Position numbers and translations under genes: made by a program. 64,000 nt of DNA. Source: Archangium violaceum. Its GTDB lineage: Bacteria > Myxococcota > Myxococcia > Myxococcales > Myxococcaceae. The first letter of the stretch is position 1. Every line of letters starts with the position of its first letter. This document shows positions 27,101 to 34,116 of this stretch, piece by piece. The stretch lies in the NCBI RefSeq assembly GCF_016887565.1, contig NZ_CP069396.1:10770001-10834000 (forward strand). The letters are read 5' to 3'. The notes beneath the pieces were generated by a model, which ran no database searches, had not been told where the DNA came from, and was given only the letters and a program-made list of their open reading frames with translations.

Positions 27101-27662
27101 CGCGCAGACGCTCGGCGAGCACCGCCCCGAGCGTGTCGGGGTAGTACCGGGCCAGACGCGACCAGAAGCGCACGCTCGGCTTCTCCAGCGCGCGGGCGAG
27201 GTAGCGGCGCAGGCCCTCCGGAGAGCCCAGGGGGACCACGTCCGCGAAGGAGTGGACGCCGGGGCGGGTGGCCAGCCAGTCGAGGTACTGGTCGATGACG
27301 GCGCGGCGCTCCTCCTGGACCAGGGAGCGCAGCAGCGCCTCGTCACGGCGCATGGCGTAGGCCATCCGCAGGGCCTCGAGGGCCTGCACGTCATCGCAGG
27401 CCAGGGCCACCAGCCGGAACGCCAGGGAGCGCACGAGGCGGGACTCATCGGAGGTGGCGTGGAGCACCCGCCCTCCCTCCCGCCAGGAGTACTGGGCCAC
27501 CAGGGCCAGACGCCGCTCGAAGGTGTCGCCTCGCGACATCTCGTCGAGCTGGGCGCGCACGCGGGCATCATCCCGCGCGCGTTGGCCCAGCTCGACCATG
27601 CGCTTCACGCGGCCATCGTGGTGGGAGGCGGAGAGCTCACTGCGAAGGTCGGAGAGGTTCAT
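24111..27662 (-). CDS. Giant HEAT-like repeat protein
   Basis: This 1,183-residue protein is almost wholly helical. It contains many degenerate 35-40 residue helical pairs (ALEALRMAYAMRRDEALLRSL, VPTLLGCLGDARARIAIYGLR, AALLAEAPMTKVTVAKEIVRLL) that resemble HEAT/ARM repeats. There is no signal peptide, membrane segment or catalytic motif. A large alpha-solenoid usually acts as a scaffold. ATG 27662 is chosen because MNLSDLRSELSASHHDGR begins the regular pattern; an upstream frame continues but looks non-coding. It is divergent from rsgA with a 119-bp gap and precedes the SDR gene on the same strand. Confidence 0.65.
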   Translation of the reverse strand: MNLSDLRSELSASHHDGRVKRMVELGQRARDDARVRAQLDEMSRGDTFERRLALVAQYSWREGGRVLHATSDESRLVRSLAFRLVALACDDVQALEALRMAYAMRRDEALLRSLVQEERRAVIDQYLDWLATRPGVHSFADVVPLGSPEGLRRYLARALEKPSVRFWSRLARYYPDTLGAVLAERLRAVPGEADPVTRQLVDWSLERIAEFVPDRALELFELLLSRRIHPYPGAWQFLVKQRPSEVMALLQRHALEVPSALFSRVAHRLDEASLGWLVRRDPFALGDADKLLEKLSESQRQAVTEAWCAAVDAGPAWGTALFERISEPATRDRVFTRWSIAQRNANGVIAVHVLAKLPAELQEREARRHLHEVVALGTRPTERMPYARFLPWDEALSALQSYIGHPEGEMRGAALATVLAIPGFRPAETALVDKAIALVLARKNEQDPVRMAMLQTLARWPRRVWRREHTESIGRMLRDALDAADLSHATASAAETLLLRTFRLDPVWGAKWLGTLLKERGSIQDARLGVHLSDDDVRAAAPHLLAVARIWAERERGRPLLELARSLGERAKLAPGLCELFATVRDEAPWSNLALTLAQWASRNDRERFESALGGMLRRWYDHGWFNEVLALVASEKAEDALHPELLAALERVVVRSLQLNNGLVRWALELLQHRAIRDFDRLLPELLARDESIVCLPVVHLHLHRRRQDLLGPFLGDRVITGHYATGKTRWLLPFHGGFFRWTPAQNTTYSRSLAALCADTDRDTPTVLWAVSLLAALDYAPMDYLCSLAEDSRAAVQEKALRVMARCDQGQGVPTLLGCLGDARARIAIYGLRRAFAGMPPARVAALLAEAPMTKVTVAKEIVRLLGELRSDAAYERLIALDATPLHRDVRIAMLRALWDHLDREPTWGVFERAVSGTDQVMASRVGDIPPDRLTDATDRKLSALLGRVLQRPEAEARIDLLERSARLAVRDVERTFLSACGARLGSRYDDEVRAAMGALLHRSDEHDMERLEGMLAAVVGDRRALSVALEVLLALPVKRRAVYVQAADAAVRALAHEPRLASLRVRCAAAAMEPAAFAEWLVELGEAGLLNADALETCRSVVDALPEEALEPVETRLRASRSEEARRVAVWCLVRDARTGRGWTPERLARLTASQADVSPLVSGAAQLVFPPREMVEQGR

Positions 27663-27781
27663 GGGGTGTCTGGGAGGATGCCCGGGCGACGGACGCCGCG
27701 TCCAATCCCACCTGACACGCGCGCGCCCTACCCCAACCCCGCCAAGATGGGCATAGTCTGGGCACCGAATGAGCACTGAGC

Positions 27782-28837
27782 ATGGATGAGCAGGCCTTGG
27801 AGAAGCTCGGCTGGGGACCTTCCTACCAGGAGGCCTGGCGCTCCCGGGCGAGCGAGGGCGAGGAGCCGGCGCGCATCGGCGCCGACTATGGGGTGGAGTA
27901 CGTGCTGTACTCGGCGCGTGGGGATCTGCGCGCCACCGTGCCGGGCCGGCTGCGCATGGCCATCCGCAAGGGAGAGTCCGTGCGCCCGGTCGTCGGAGAC
28001 TGGGTGACCTTCGAGCCCCGCCTCCAGGAAGGCACCTCCCTCATCCAGGCCGTGCTTCCCCGTCGCACCCAGCTCGCTCGCAAGGCCGCTGGCCGGACCG
28101 ACGAGGAGCAGGTGGTGGCGGCCAACGTGGACGTGGTCTTCATCGTCTCCGCGCTGACGCGCGACCTCAACCCGCGGCGGCTCGAGCGCTACCTGGCGCT
28201 CGCCGGGGACAGCGGGGCCTCGCCCGTGCTGGTCCTCACCAAGGCCGACCTCTGCGAGGACGTGGCCGCGACGCGCGAGAACATCGCCACCCTGGCCCCG
28301 GGCGTGCCCCTGCACGTCGTCAGCAGCGTCACCGGCGAGGGGCTGGACGTGCTCTGGCGCTACATCGGCGGCAACCGGACGGTGGCGCTCATCGGCTCGT
28401 CCGGGGTGGGCAAGTCCACGCTCATCAACCGCCTGCTGGGCTCCACGCGCCAGGTGGTGGGCGAGGTGCGCGAGGACGACAAGGGGCGGCACACCACCAC
28501 CCACCGGGAGCTGTTCCTGCTGCCCCAGGGAGGCCTCGTCATCGACACGCCGGGCATGCGCGAGCTCGGGCTGATGGAGAACGAGGAGGGCGTGCGCACC
28601 ACCTTCGTGGACATCGAGGAGCTGGCGGCCGGGTGCCGCTTCAGCGACTGCCGCCACGAGAAGGAGCCCGGCTGCGCCGTCCGGGAGGCGGTGCGCGAGG
28701 GGAAGCTCGCCCCGGAGCGCCTGGAGAGCTTCCACAAGCTCCACCAGGAAGTGGCCCGCCAGGAGCGCCAGCGCGATACGCAGACGAAGCGCCCCCCGCG
28801 CTCTTCCGCTGAAGCCCAGAAGAAGCGCGGGAGGTGA
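27782..28837 (+). CDS. rsgA: Ribosome small-subunit-dependent GTPase RsgA
   Basis: RsgA is a 30S ribosome maturation GTPase. The 351-residue product shows the circularly permuted GTPase order: an N-terminal OB-fold (VVGDWVTFEPR), then G4 (VLTKADLCED), G1 P-loop (GSSGVGKSTLINRLLG) and G3 (DTPGMRELG). A C-terminal zinc-finger (CRFSDCRHEKEPGCAV) follows. Length and motifs are normal. It starts at ATG 27782, divergent from the HEAT-like gene. The C-terminus carries a short basic tail. Confidence 0.95.
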   Translation: MDEQALEKLGWGPSYQEAWRSRASEGEEPARIGADYGVEYVLYSARGDLRATVPGRLRMAIRKGESVRPVVGDWVTFEPRLQEGTSLIQAVLPRRTQLARKAAGRTDEEQVVAANVDVVFIVSALTRDLNPRRLERYLALAGDSGASPVLVLTKADLCEDVAATRENIATLAPGVPLHVVSSVTGEGLDVLWRYIGGNRTVALIGSSGVGKSTLINRLLGSTRQVVGEVREDDKGRHTTTHRELFLLPQGGLVIDTPGMRELGLMENEEGVRTTFVDIEELAAGCRFSDCRHEKEPGCAVREAVREGKLAPERLESFHKLHQEVARQERQRDTQTKRPPRSSAEAQKKRGR

Positions 28838-28848
28838 ACGCGCCCTCT

Positions 28849-29193
28849 TCATCGGGCGCTCCGGGCGTACAGGGCCTGGTCCCGGAGCACCTCGGCCGCC
28901 AGGGCCAGCACGGCTCGCGCCTGGACGACCAGCAGCAGGGACAGCACCACGAGCACCACGAGGATGACGGGTCCCCGCTGCTTCCGCGGGAGTTGGGGAA
29001 TCCCCCTGTGGAAGAACAGCCAGGCGAACAGGAGTGAGAAGCCGGTCGAGCCACCGATGACCGCCGTCTGGAATCGCTCGGGAGGCGCGGCGTTGACGAC
29101 GAGCGAACCGGCGACCAGCAGGGCCACCGCCGTGGTTCTCACCCTCCGGGACGCGAGGGCATTGGCGATACGTGCATAGGTATCGGGGGGCAT
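28849..29193 (-). CDS. Small membrane protein
   Basis: This 114-residue protein has at least three hydrophobic segments (about residues 18-32, 45-60 and 74-95). Short basic loops lie between them (FFHRGIPQLPRKQRG). No family is recognised. AAGGAGGG is placed five bases before ATG 29193, a strong ribosome site, and codon use matches the genome. It converges on rsgA with an 11-bp gap. Confidence 0.62.
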   Translation of the reverse strand: MPPDTYARIANALASRRVRTTAVALLVAGSLVVNAAPPERFQTAVIGGSTGFSLLFAWLFFHRGIPQLPRKQRGPVILVVLVVLSLLLVVQARAVLALAAEVLRDQALYARSAR

Positions 29194-29650
29194 GGAACCC
29201 TCCTTGTGTCGGGGAAGTGGGGGGGGAAGTCGCGACTGCGTCTTCGCACCGCCCCAGGTCCACGCACGTGCACCGATGCCCATGCTCCCAACGGAAGGGA
29301 GAGCGAATCAGGGACGTGTGCCTCGGGCTGAAGTCAGCCGGGCACTGTCCCGAGATGGGAATGGGAGACGAGGGAGAGCCGACAGCCACCCGGCCGCGAG
29401 ATCAACGGCGACGGTGGTGGGCCTGGGCGATGTCGAAGCAGGCAAGCGAGAGAGAGATACCACCTCCCGCGCCGCCCGCGACACCGAGCAGGTCGTCGAA
29501 CATCCTGCCGTGGCGACGACCCGCATCAGCTCTCTGTTGCTTGCATGGCATGGCCATCGTCCTCAGGAGAGTCATCCATGAGGAAAGACGTGAAGGCCGG
29601 CGTTTGTGAGCGGACTTTTTCTCCGGCTCGCCTTCTCGGGGGAAGAGGGC
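29194..29650. other. Intergenic region without a supported gene
   Basis: This 457-bp stretch lies between the small membrane protein start and the WS/DGAT stop, both on the minus strand. No domain-bearing frame is seen. A 33-codon minus-strand frame at 29402-29503 (MFDDLLGVAGG...) is the only tempting small gene, but it has no clear ribosome site. The promoter of the small membrane protein gene should lie here. Confidence 0.5.
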
Positions 29651-31045
29651 TCAGTGCAGGGGAGGGGAATGTCCCATCGCCCTCACCGCCTCTGCCAGGG
29701 ATTCGAGCTCCGCCTCGAAGTCCGCGATGAGCTCCCGCGGCTCGGGCACCAGGCCCGCGTCCGCCGCCACGCCCAGCGTCACATGGCCCGAGTAGCTGAA
29801 GATGCTCAGGCCCACCCCCAGCCGCGCCGCCATGGGAACCCAGAACATCACTCCCGCCAGCCTCGCCCCCGCCAGGTACACCGGCCGCCTGGGCCCCGGC
29901 ACGTTCGTCATCACCAGCGAGGCCTTCCTCCGCATCACCTCCACCGCCGCCCGCTCCACCGGCGCCGGCGCCATCCCCGCCGCCGTCAGCATCCCGAACA
30001 TCACCGCCGCTTCCGGCGAGCGCTTCAGCCTGTCCATCCGCCGCTTCAGCTCCCAGAGCCGCTCCACCGGCGCCTCCACCCCGAGCGGCAGGGGCAGGAA
30101 CACCATGCCGAACCGGTTGCCCAGCTCGCGAGGGATGGGCTCGTTCATCGGCCGCAGGTTCACCGGCACCACCGCCCGCAGGTCCTCCGGCGATTGCCCC
30201 CGCGCCTCCACGTAGCGGCGCAGCGTGCCCGCCACCACCGCCATCACCACGTCGTTCACCGTGCTCCCGGTGCAGTGGCCGATCTCCCTCAGCTTCCCCA
30301 CCGGAACCGGCTGGGACCAGGCCACCCGCTTCTCCGCTCCGAGCGCTCCCTTGAAGGGGGATGGTGGGTCCTGCGTCAGCGTCAGCAGCCTGCTCAGCGC
30401 CGAGGCCCCTCGGGCCCCCTCCACCGCCATGTCCATGAGCTGGATGGGCTCGGCCAGCAGCTCCGAGCCCCGCTTCCAAGCCGACCGTGTCGAGCCCACC
30501 ACCGTCCGCGCACCCCGCAGCAGCCGCGCCAGCGCCCCCGGCGTCTCCTCCGCCTCGACCCCCGCGGACTCCGGGCCACCGCCCGCGCGCTCGTCCGTCA
30601 GCGACAGCAGCACCCTCGCCAGCGAGATGCCGTCCGCGATGCAGTGGTGCACGCGCATCAGCAGCGCGCCCCCCTCCTCGTACCCTTGGATGAGGTGCAG
30701 CTCCCAGAGCGGCCGCGAGAAATCCAGGGGCGTGCTCATGGACGCGCCCACCAGCGCCTCCAGCGCGGCGCGGTCTCCGGGCGCCCGCAGCTCCGTGTGC
30801 CGCAGGTGCGCCTCCAGCCGGAAGCCCGGGTCATCCTCCCAGCGGGGCGCCCCCAGCACGCCTCCCGTCACCACGCGCTGCCGGAAGCGCGGGTAGCGCT
30901 CCACCAGCCGCTCGCGCACCACCTCCGTCAGCCGCTGCCAGTCCACGGGCTCGTCGAACCAGAGCACCGCCGTGATGACCATCAGGCTCGTGGACTCCTC
31001 CATCTGGAGCCACGCCGCGTCCACATGGGACATCCGCTCGGACAC
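29651..31045 (-). CDS. WS/DGAT-type wax ester synthase/diacylglycerol acyltransferase
   Basis: The 464-residue protein has the WS/DGAT/MGAT signature HHCIADGISLARVLLSL (catalytic HHxxxDG, about residues 138-144). It starts with the usual SHVDAAWLQMEESTSLM pattern and has the C-terminal conserved block PGPRRPVYLAGARLAG. These enzymes esterify acyl-CoA to fatty alcohols or diacylglycerol, giving storage lipids; myxobacteria accumulate lipid bodies during development. GTG 31045 follows the stop of the Cys-rich gene by 5 bp; ATG 31033 is the alternative start. It is the last gene of a three-gene leftward operon. Confidence 0.88.
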   Translation of the reverse strand: MSERMSHVDAAWLQMEESTSLMVITAVLWFDEPVDWQRLTEVVRERLVERYPRFRQRVVTGGVLGAPRWEDDPGFRLEAHLRHTELRAPGDRAALEALVGASMSTPLDFSRPLWELHLIQGYEEGGALLMRVHHCIADGISLARVLLSLTDERAGGGPESAGVEAEETPGALARLLRGARTVVGSTRSAWKRGSELLAEPIQLMDMAVEGARGASALSRLLTLTQDPPSPFKGALGAEKRVAWSQPVPVGKLREIGHCTGSTVNDVVMAVVAGTLRRYVEARGQSPEDLRAVVPVNLRPMNEPIPRELGNRFGMVFLPLPLGVEAPVERLWELKRRMDRLKRSPEAAVMFGMLTAAGMAPAPVERAAVEVMRRKASLVMTNVPGPRRPVYLAGARLAGVMFWVPMAARLGVGLSIFSYSGHVTLGVAADAGLVPEPRELIADFEAELESLAEAVRAMGHSPPLH

Positions 31046-31050
31046 TCTTC

Positions 31051-31869
31051 CTACCTGGTCTCTTCCGGCTTCTGCCGGCGGAACTGGAACGTCTGCTTGG
31101 AGGGCGTCTGCGCCGTGAGCGTCAGCGTGTCCCCCTCCACATCATATTTGTAGGGACGCCCTGGCCCGAAGCGCTGTTTCGACAGGCCGATGACGCGGGG
31201 CTTGCCACACACCGTCCCCACCGCCTGGCCCGCCTTCGTCTTCAGGTCCAACGTGTCCTTCTTCTCGTCCACCTGGAAGGCGCCCCAGGAGCGGACCTGC
31301 AGCTCGTTGCCCTTGCCCAGCGTGGCGTCCTCCAGCTTCGTGCTCAGGACGAAACAGCCCTGGGGCGTCACCTCCAGCCAGCGCTCGTAGTCCGGACGAG
31401 GGTTCACGTCCTCCGCGCTCTCGCCACCGATGACCCGGGCCCTCTCGCTCGGCCGCAGGCTCGCCGCCTCCAGCGTCCAACGGCCCACCACCTCCTCGGG
31501 CACCTTTCCCGAGCCCACCGAGGCGTCCGCGCACGGATCCGTGGCCTCCTTCTCGGGGCTGGGCGGCGCGGGCTCGAAGGTGCGTCCGCACTGCGACTCG
31601 CAGGCGCGGGCCACGCAGGCCGAATCATCCGGGCCGCAGCCGGACTTCTCGGCGCACTGTTCGAGCGACTTCAACGCCTCCTCGCACCCCTTGGCCAGGC
31701 AGCGGTCCACGCATGTCACGTCGATGCACCGGGACACGCAGACCCAGTTGGCCGAGCCACACCGACCGGCCAGGGTGCGCGGCTTGCTCGCGGCCGGCTG
31801 GCCGCCCTCGGGCGACTGCGCCCCGGCGGGCAGGCTCAGCAACAGGAGGAGCGGAACGAGGCTGGAGAC
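31051..31869 (-). CDS. Cys-rich secreted protein of unknown function
   Basis: Starting from GTG 31869 the product is 272 residues with a signal peptide (VSSLVPLLLLLSLPAGAQS). The next 75 residues contain about a dozen cysteines spaced in Cx3C patterns (CVSRCIDVTCVDRCLAKGC, CVARACESQCG), typical of an extracytoplasmic disulfide-rich module. The C-terminal part has a beta-rich lipocalin-like look (GRWTLEAASLRP, RWLEVTPQGCFVLSTKLED). No family is recognised. The gene sits 16 bp after the PRMT-like gene and 5 bp before the WS/DGAT gene. Confidence 0.6.
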   Translation of the reverse strand, partial: VSSLVPLLLLLSLPAGAQSPEGGQPAASKPRTLAGRCGSANWVCVSRCIDVTCVDRCLAKGCEEALKSLEQCAEKSGCGPDDSACVARACESQCGRTFEPAPPSPEKEATDPCADASVGSGKVPEEVVGRWTLEAASLRPSERARVIGGESAEDVNPRPDYERWLEVTPQGCFVLSTKLEDATLGKGNELQVRSWGAFQVDEKKDTLDLKTKAGQAVGTVCGKPRVIGLSKQRFGPGRPYKYDVEGDTLTLTAQTPSKQTFQFRRQKPEETR

Positions 31870-31885
31870 ACGCAGGTGGTTACCC

Positions 31886-32881
31886 TCACTGGAAGCTCCA
31901 CCGCCATGTGGTGATGTCCGACAGCTCCGGCAACGAGAGCTCCACGTGAATCGTCTCGTAGCGGGCAAAGTCCCGCGGATCCATCCGCAGCAGTAGCACT
32001 GGCGTACATGCCCGCTGGCGCTCGGGGAAGGTGTCGAAGGACAGCTCCGAGTCGAAGCGGGACCGGTAGAAGAGGCACAGGCCGTCCATGCGCCCCTCGC
32101 GCACCACCGGCCGGGACAGGCGCAGGCGCTGCGGCAGCGCGCCGGCCCGCAGCGTCTCCAGGTCGAGGGCGAAGGCGGGCTCCGGATCGCACAGCGACCG
32201 CTCCACGTCCTGGGGCCGGATGAAGCGGGTGAAGTACGCGGGGTCCATCGTGTCCCGCAGCACCTGCAGGCAGCTGAAGTCCACGCTGGGCAGACGCTGG
32301 TTCCAGATGAAGGGCAGGCGCGCCTCCTCGCGCAGTTGCACCGGCTCGAAGAAGACCTCGAAGCGGTTGGGCAGGATGCGGCCGCCGCGCGCCAGCACCC
32401 GGTCGCGCAGGTTCAACAGCCGGGGCACCAGCCCCGTGTCGAAGAGCGCGTCCCCCACCTGGTCGTGCAGCAGGACGTCCGCCTTCTCCGAGGGCTGGAA
32501 ACGCGAGCTGTCCGCGCGCACGAACTCGATGTCGGAAAGCCCGTTGCGCCGGGCCACCCAGCGCGCCGTGTCCAGGTTGCGCGAGGCGTCCACCGCGTAC
32601 AGCCTCCGAGGACCGCGCTTCGCCGCGAGGAAGGCCCGCAGGCCGTTGCCCGTGCCCACGTCCACCACCACGTGGCCGGGCTTCACGTAGCGCTCGATGG
32701 CGCGCCGGTACGCCTCCACCCGCTCCGCGTCCACCAGGCCCGAGTCCCGGGGGACCGGGCTCGACAGCTCCGGTGGCGCGCTCACGAGCATGTTTCGCAG
32801 CGTCCCCACCAATGGCAGGTGACGCAGTCTCGATTGCAGATCCCCCAGGGCCTGACGCGGCAGATTCCTCAGGTTCGCCAT
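31886..32881 (-). CDS. PRMT-like class I methyltransferase
   Basis: The 331-residue protein has a class I SAM fold with motif I VVVDVGTGNGLRAFLAAKRG (about residues 71-90) and acidic strand LYAVDAS. A hairpin region (HDQVGDALFDTGLVPRLL, then RVLARGGRILPNRF) is placed like the double-E loop of protein arginine methyltransferases, but Asp replaces the first Glu. The C-terminal half is the beta-barrel type. It is likely a PRMT-related enzyme whose substrate is unknown; a small-molecule substrate is also possible. It is the first gene of the operon with the Cys-rich and WS/DGAT genes. Confidence 0.7.
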   Translation of the reverse strand: MANLRNLPRQALGDLQSRLRHLPLVGTLRNMLVSAPPELSSPVPRDSGLVDAERVEAYRRAIERYVKPGHVVVDVGTGNGLRAFLAAKRGPRRLYAVDASRNLDTARWVARRNGLSDIEFVRADSSRFQPSEKADVLLHDQVGDALFDTGLVPRLLNLRDRVLARGGRILPNRFEVFFEPVQLREEARLPFIWNQRLPSVDFSCLQVLRDTMDPAYFTRFIRPQDVERSLCDPEPAFALDLETLRAGALPQRLRLSRPVVREGRMDGLCLFYRSRFDSELSFDTFPERQRACTPVLLLRMDPRDFARYETIHVELSLPELSDITTWRWSFQ

Positions 32882-33053
32882 GACATCCCCCCACGGCGCG
32901 CGGCGCCGGATTCCCGATCCTCACCAGACCGGAACCCCGGGATACCTGGAATGCACGGAGTCAGGAAGGGGCAGGGCCTCCGACGTCAGCCCAAGGACGT
33001 CGAGAGGTTTCGCCGATGAACACTGACGCGCCGCGACAGATTTTCGCGGAAGC

Positions 33054-34010
33054 TCAAATCCGCACGAGGTTGGTGTTGAGCCACCCCTGGCGCACCTCCG
33101 CTCCGCGGAAGGAGGGCATGATCGCATCCGCCCGGGGCCGAGGATTCCAGTTGGCCGGAGCCAGGAAGATGGCGGTCCCGCGCTTCTCACTGTAGGCGCA
33201 GGCCCCGTAGGTGGAGATGTTCCACTTGGTCCGGTTGTGCGTGTCGTAGTCCTGCATGTGACGGGATTGCCGGGCCCAGGCCGCATCATAGAGGGTCGTC
33301 TGGTCCGTGGTCGGCCAACCCTCGAGCTGGAAGAAGGAGCAGTACGGCTCGCGGCTGGTCGTCCCCACCAGCAAGGAACAGATGAACGGACAGGGATTGG
33401 GCGCCCGATCCGTGACGACGGTGTTGGGATAGGCCAGACCGTTGGTGCTCACGACCGAGGCATAGTGGGAGTTACTCGCCCCGCCCTTGAAATGACCGGC
33501 GCACGCGGTCTGGAACTCGCCCTGCAGCCGTTGGTTCGCCGTCAGCGCGCTGTCCACGACGACGATGTGCGCGCCGAAGAGGAAGTAGCGCAGGAACTGC
33601 CGCACGGCCTCGTAATCCCAGGCGTTGTTGGCACGCAGCGCCACGGTGCTGTACCTCATCAACCGGTACCGGGGGACGGTCCCCCCGTACATCCCATCGG
33701 CGATGAAGAGGGGCATGTAGAGGACGAGCTGCCGCTGGCGGATGTACGAGGCCAGGAAGTGGATGAACGTGCGATCGCTCTCCGGGCAGCGATTGTGGAA
33801 CAGGTTCATCTTGCGGTCTTCGGCGTAGCGCCAGGTCGCGACGAGGCAGTCGAGGATCTGCTCGCTCTCTCCGTTGGTGAAGTCCGCGATGAATTGACCC
33901 GCACCGATCGCGGCGTTGAGGGCGGCGACCCCCCGGACACCCACGTTGAAGCAGCTATCCACGAACGCCTGGATGTTGGTGAAGTTGGCATTCAGGGATG
34001 TGATGGGCAT
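33054..34010 (-). CDS. Hypothetical protein, 318 residues
   Basis: I do not recognise this family. Starting from ATG 34010 (GAGGGA upstream), the protein has no signal peptide and no long hydrophobic run. It is rich in Asn, Tyr, Phe and Cys (WRYAEDRKMNLFHNRCPESDR, NISTYGACAYSEKRGTAIFL). Base use is a little less GC-biased than its neighbours. The spaced Cys and His residues (NRC, ACAGHF, NPCPFICS) could support a metal or thiol-based active site, but no motif is decisive. It lies 106 bp downstream of the methionine S-methyltransferase homologue on the same strand. Confidence 0.6.
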   Translation of the reverse strand: MPITSLNANFTNIQAFVDSCFNVGVRGVAALNAAIGAGQFIADFTNGESEQILDCLVATWRYAEDRKMNLFHNRCPESDRTFIHFLASYIRQRQLVLYMPLFIADGMYGGTVPRYRLMRYSTVALRANNAWDYEAVRQFLRYFLFGAHIVVVDSALTANQRLQGEFQTACAGHFKGGASNSHYASVVSTNGLAYPNTVVTDRAPNPCPFICSLLVGTTSREPYCSFFQLEGWPTTDQTTLYDAAWARQSRHMQDYDTHNRTKWNISTYGACAYSEKRGTAIFLAPANWNPRPRADAIMPSFRGAEVRQGWLNTNLVRI

Positions 34011-34116
34011 GTGTCCGTCCCTCGGCCGCGCATGGCGCCAGCTGGCTTTCACCGGATTTTACCACGGGCGCGCCCCACCTGACGGGTTGCATGGCGGAAA
34101 GACGGAGGAGCCGCTC

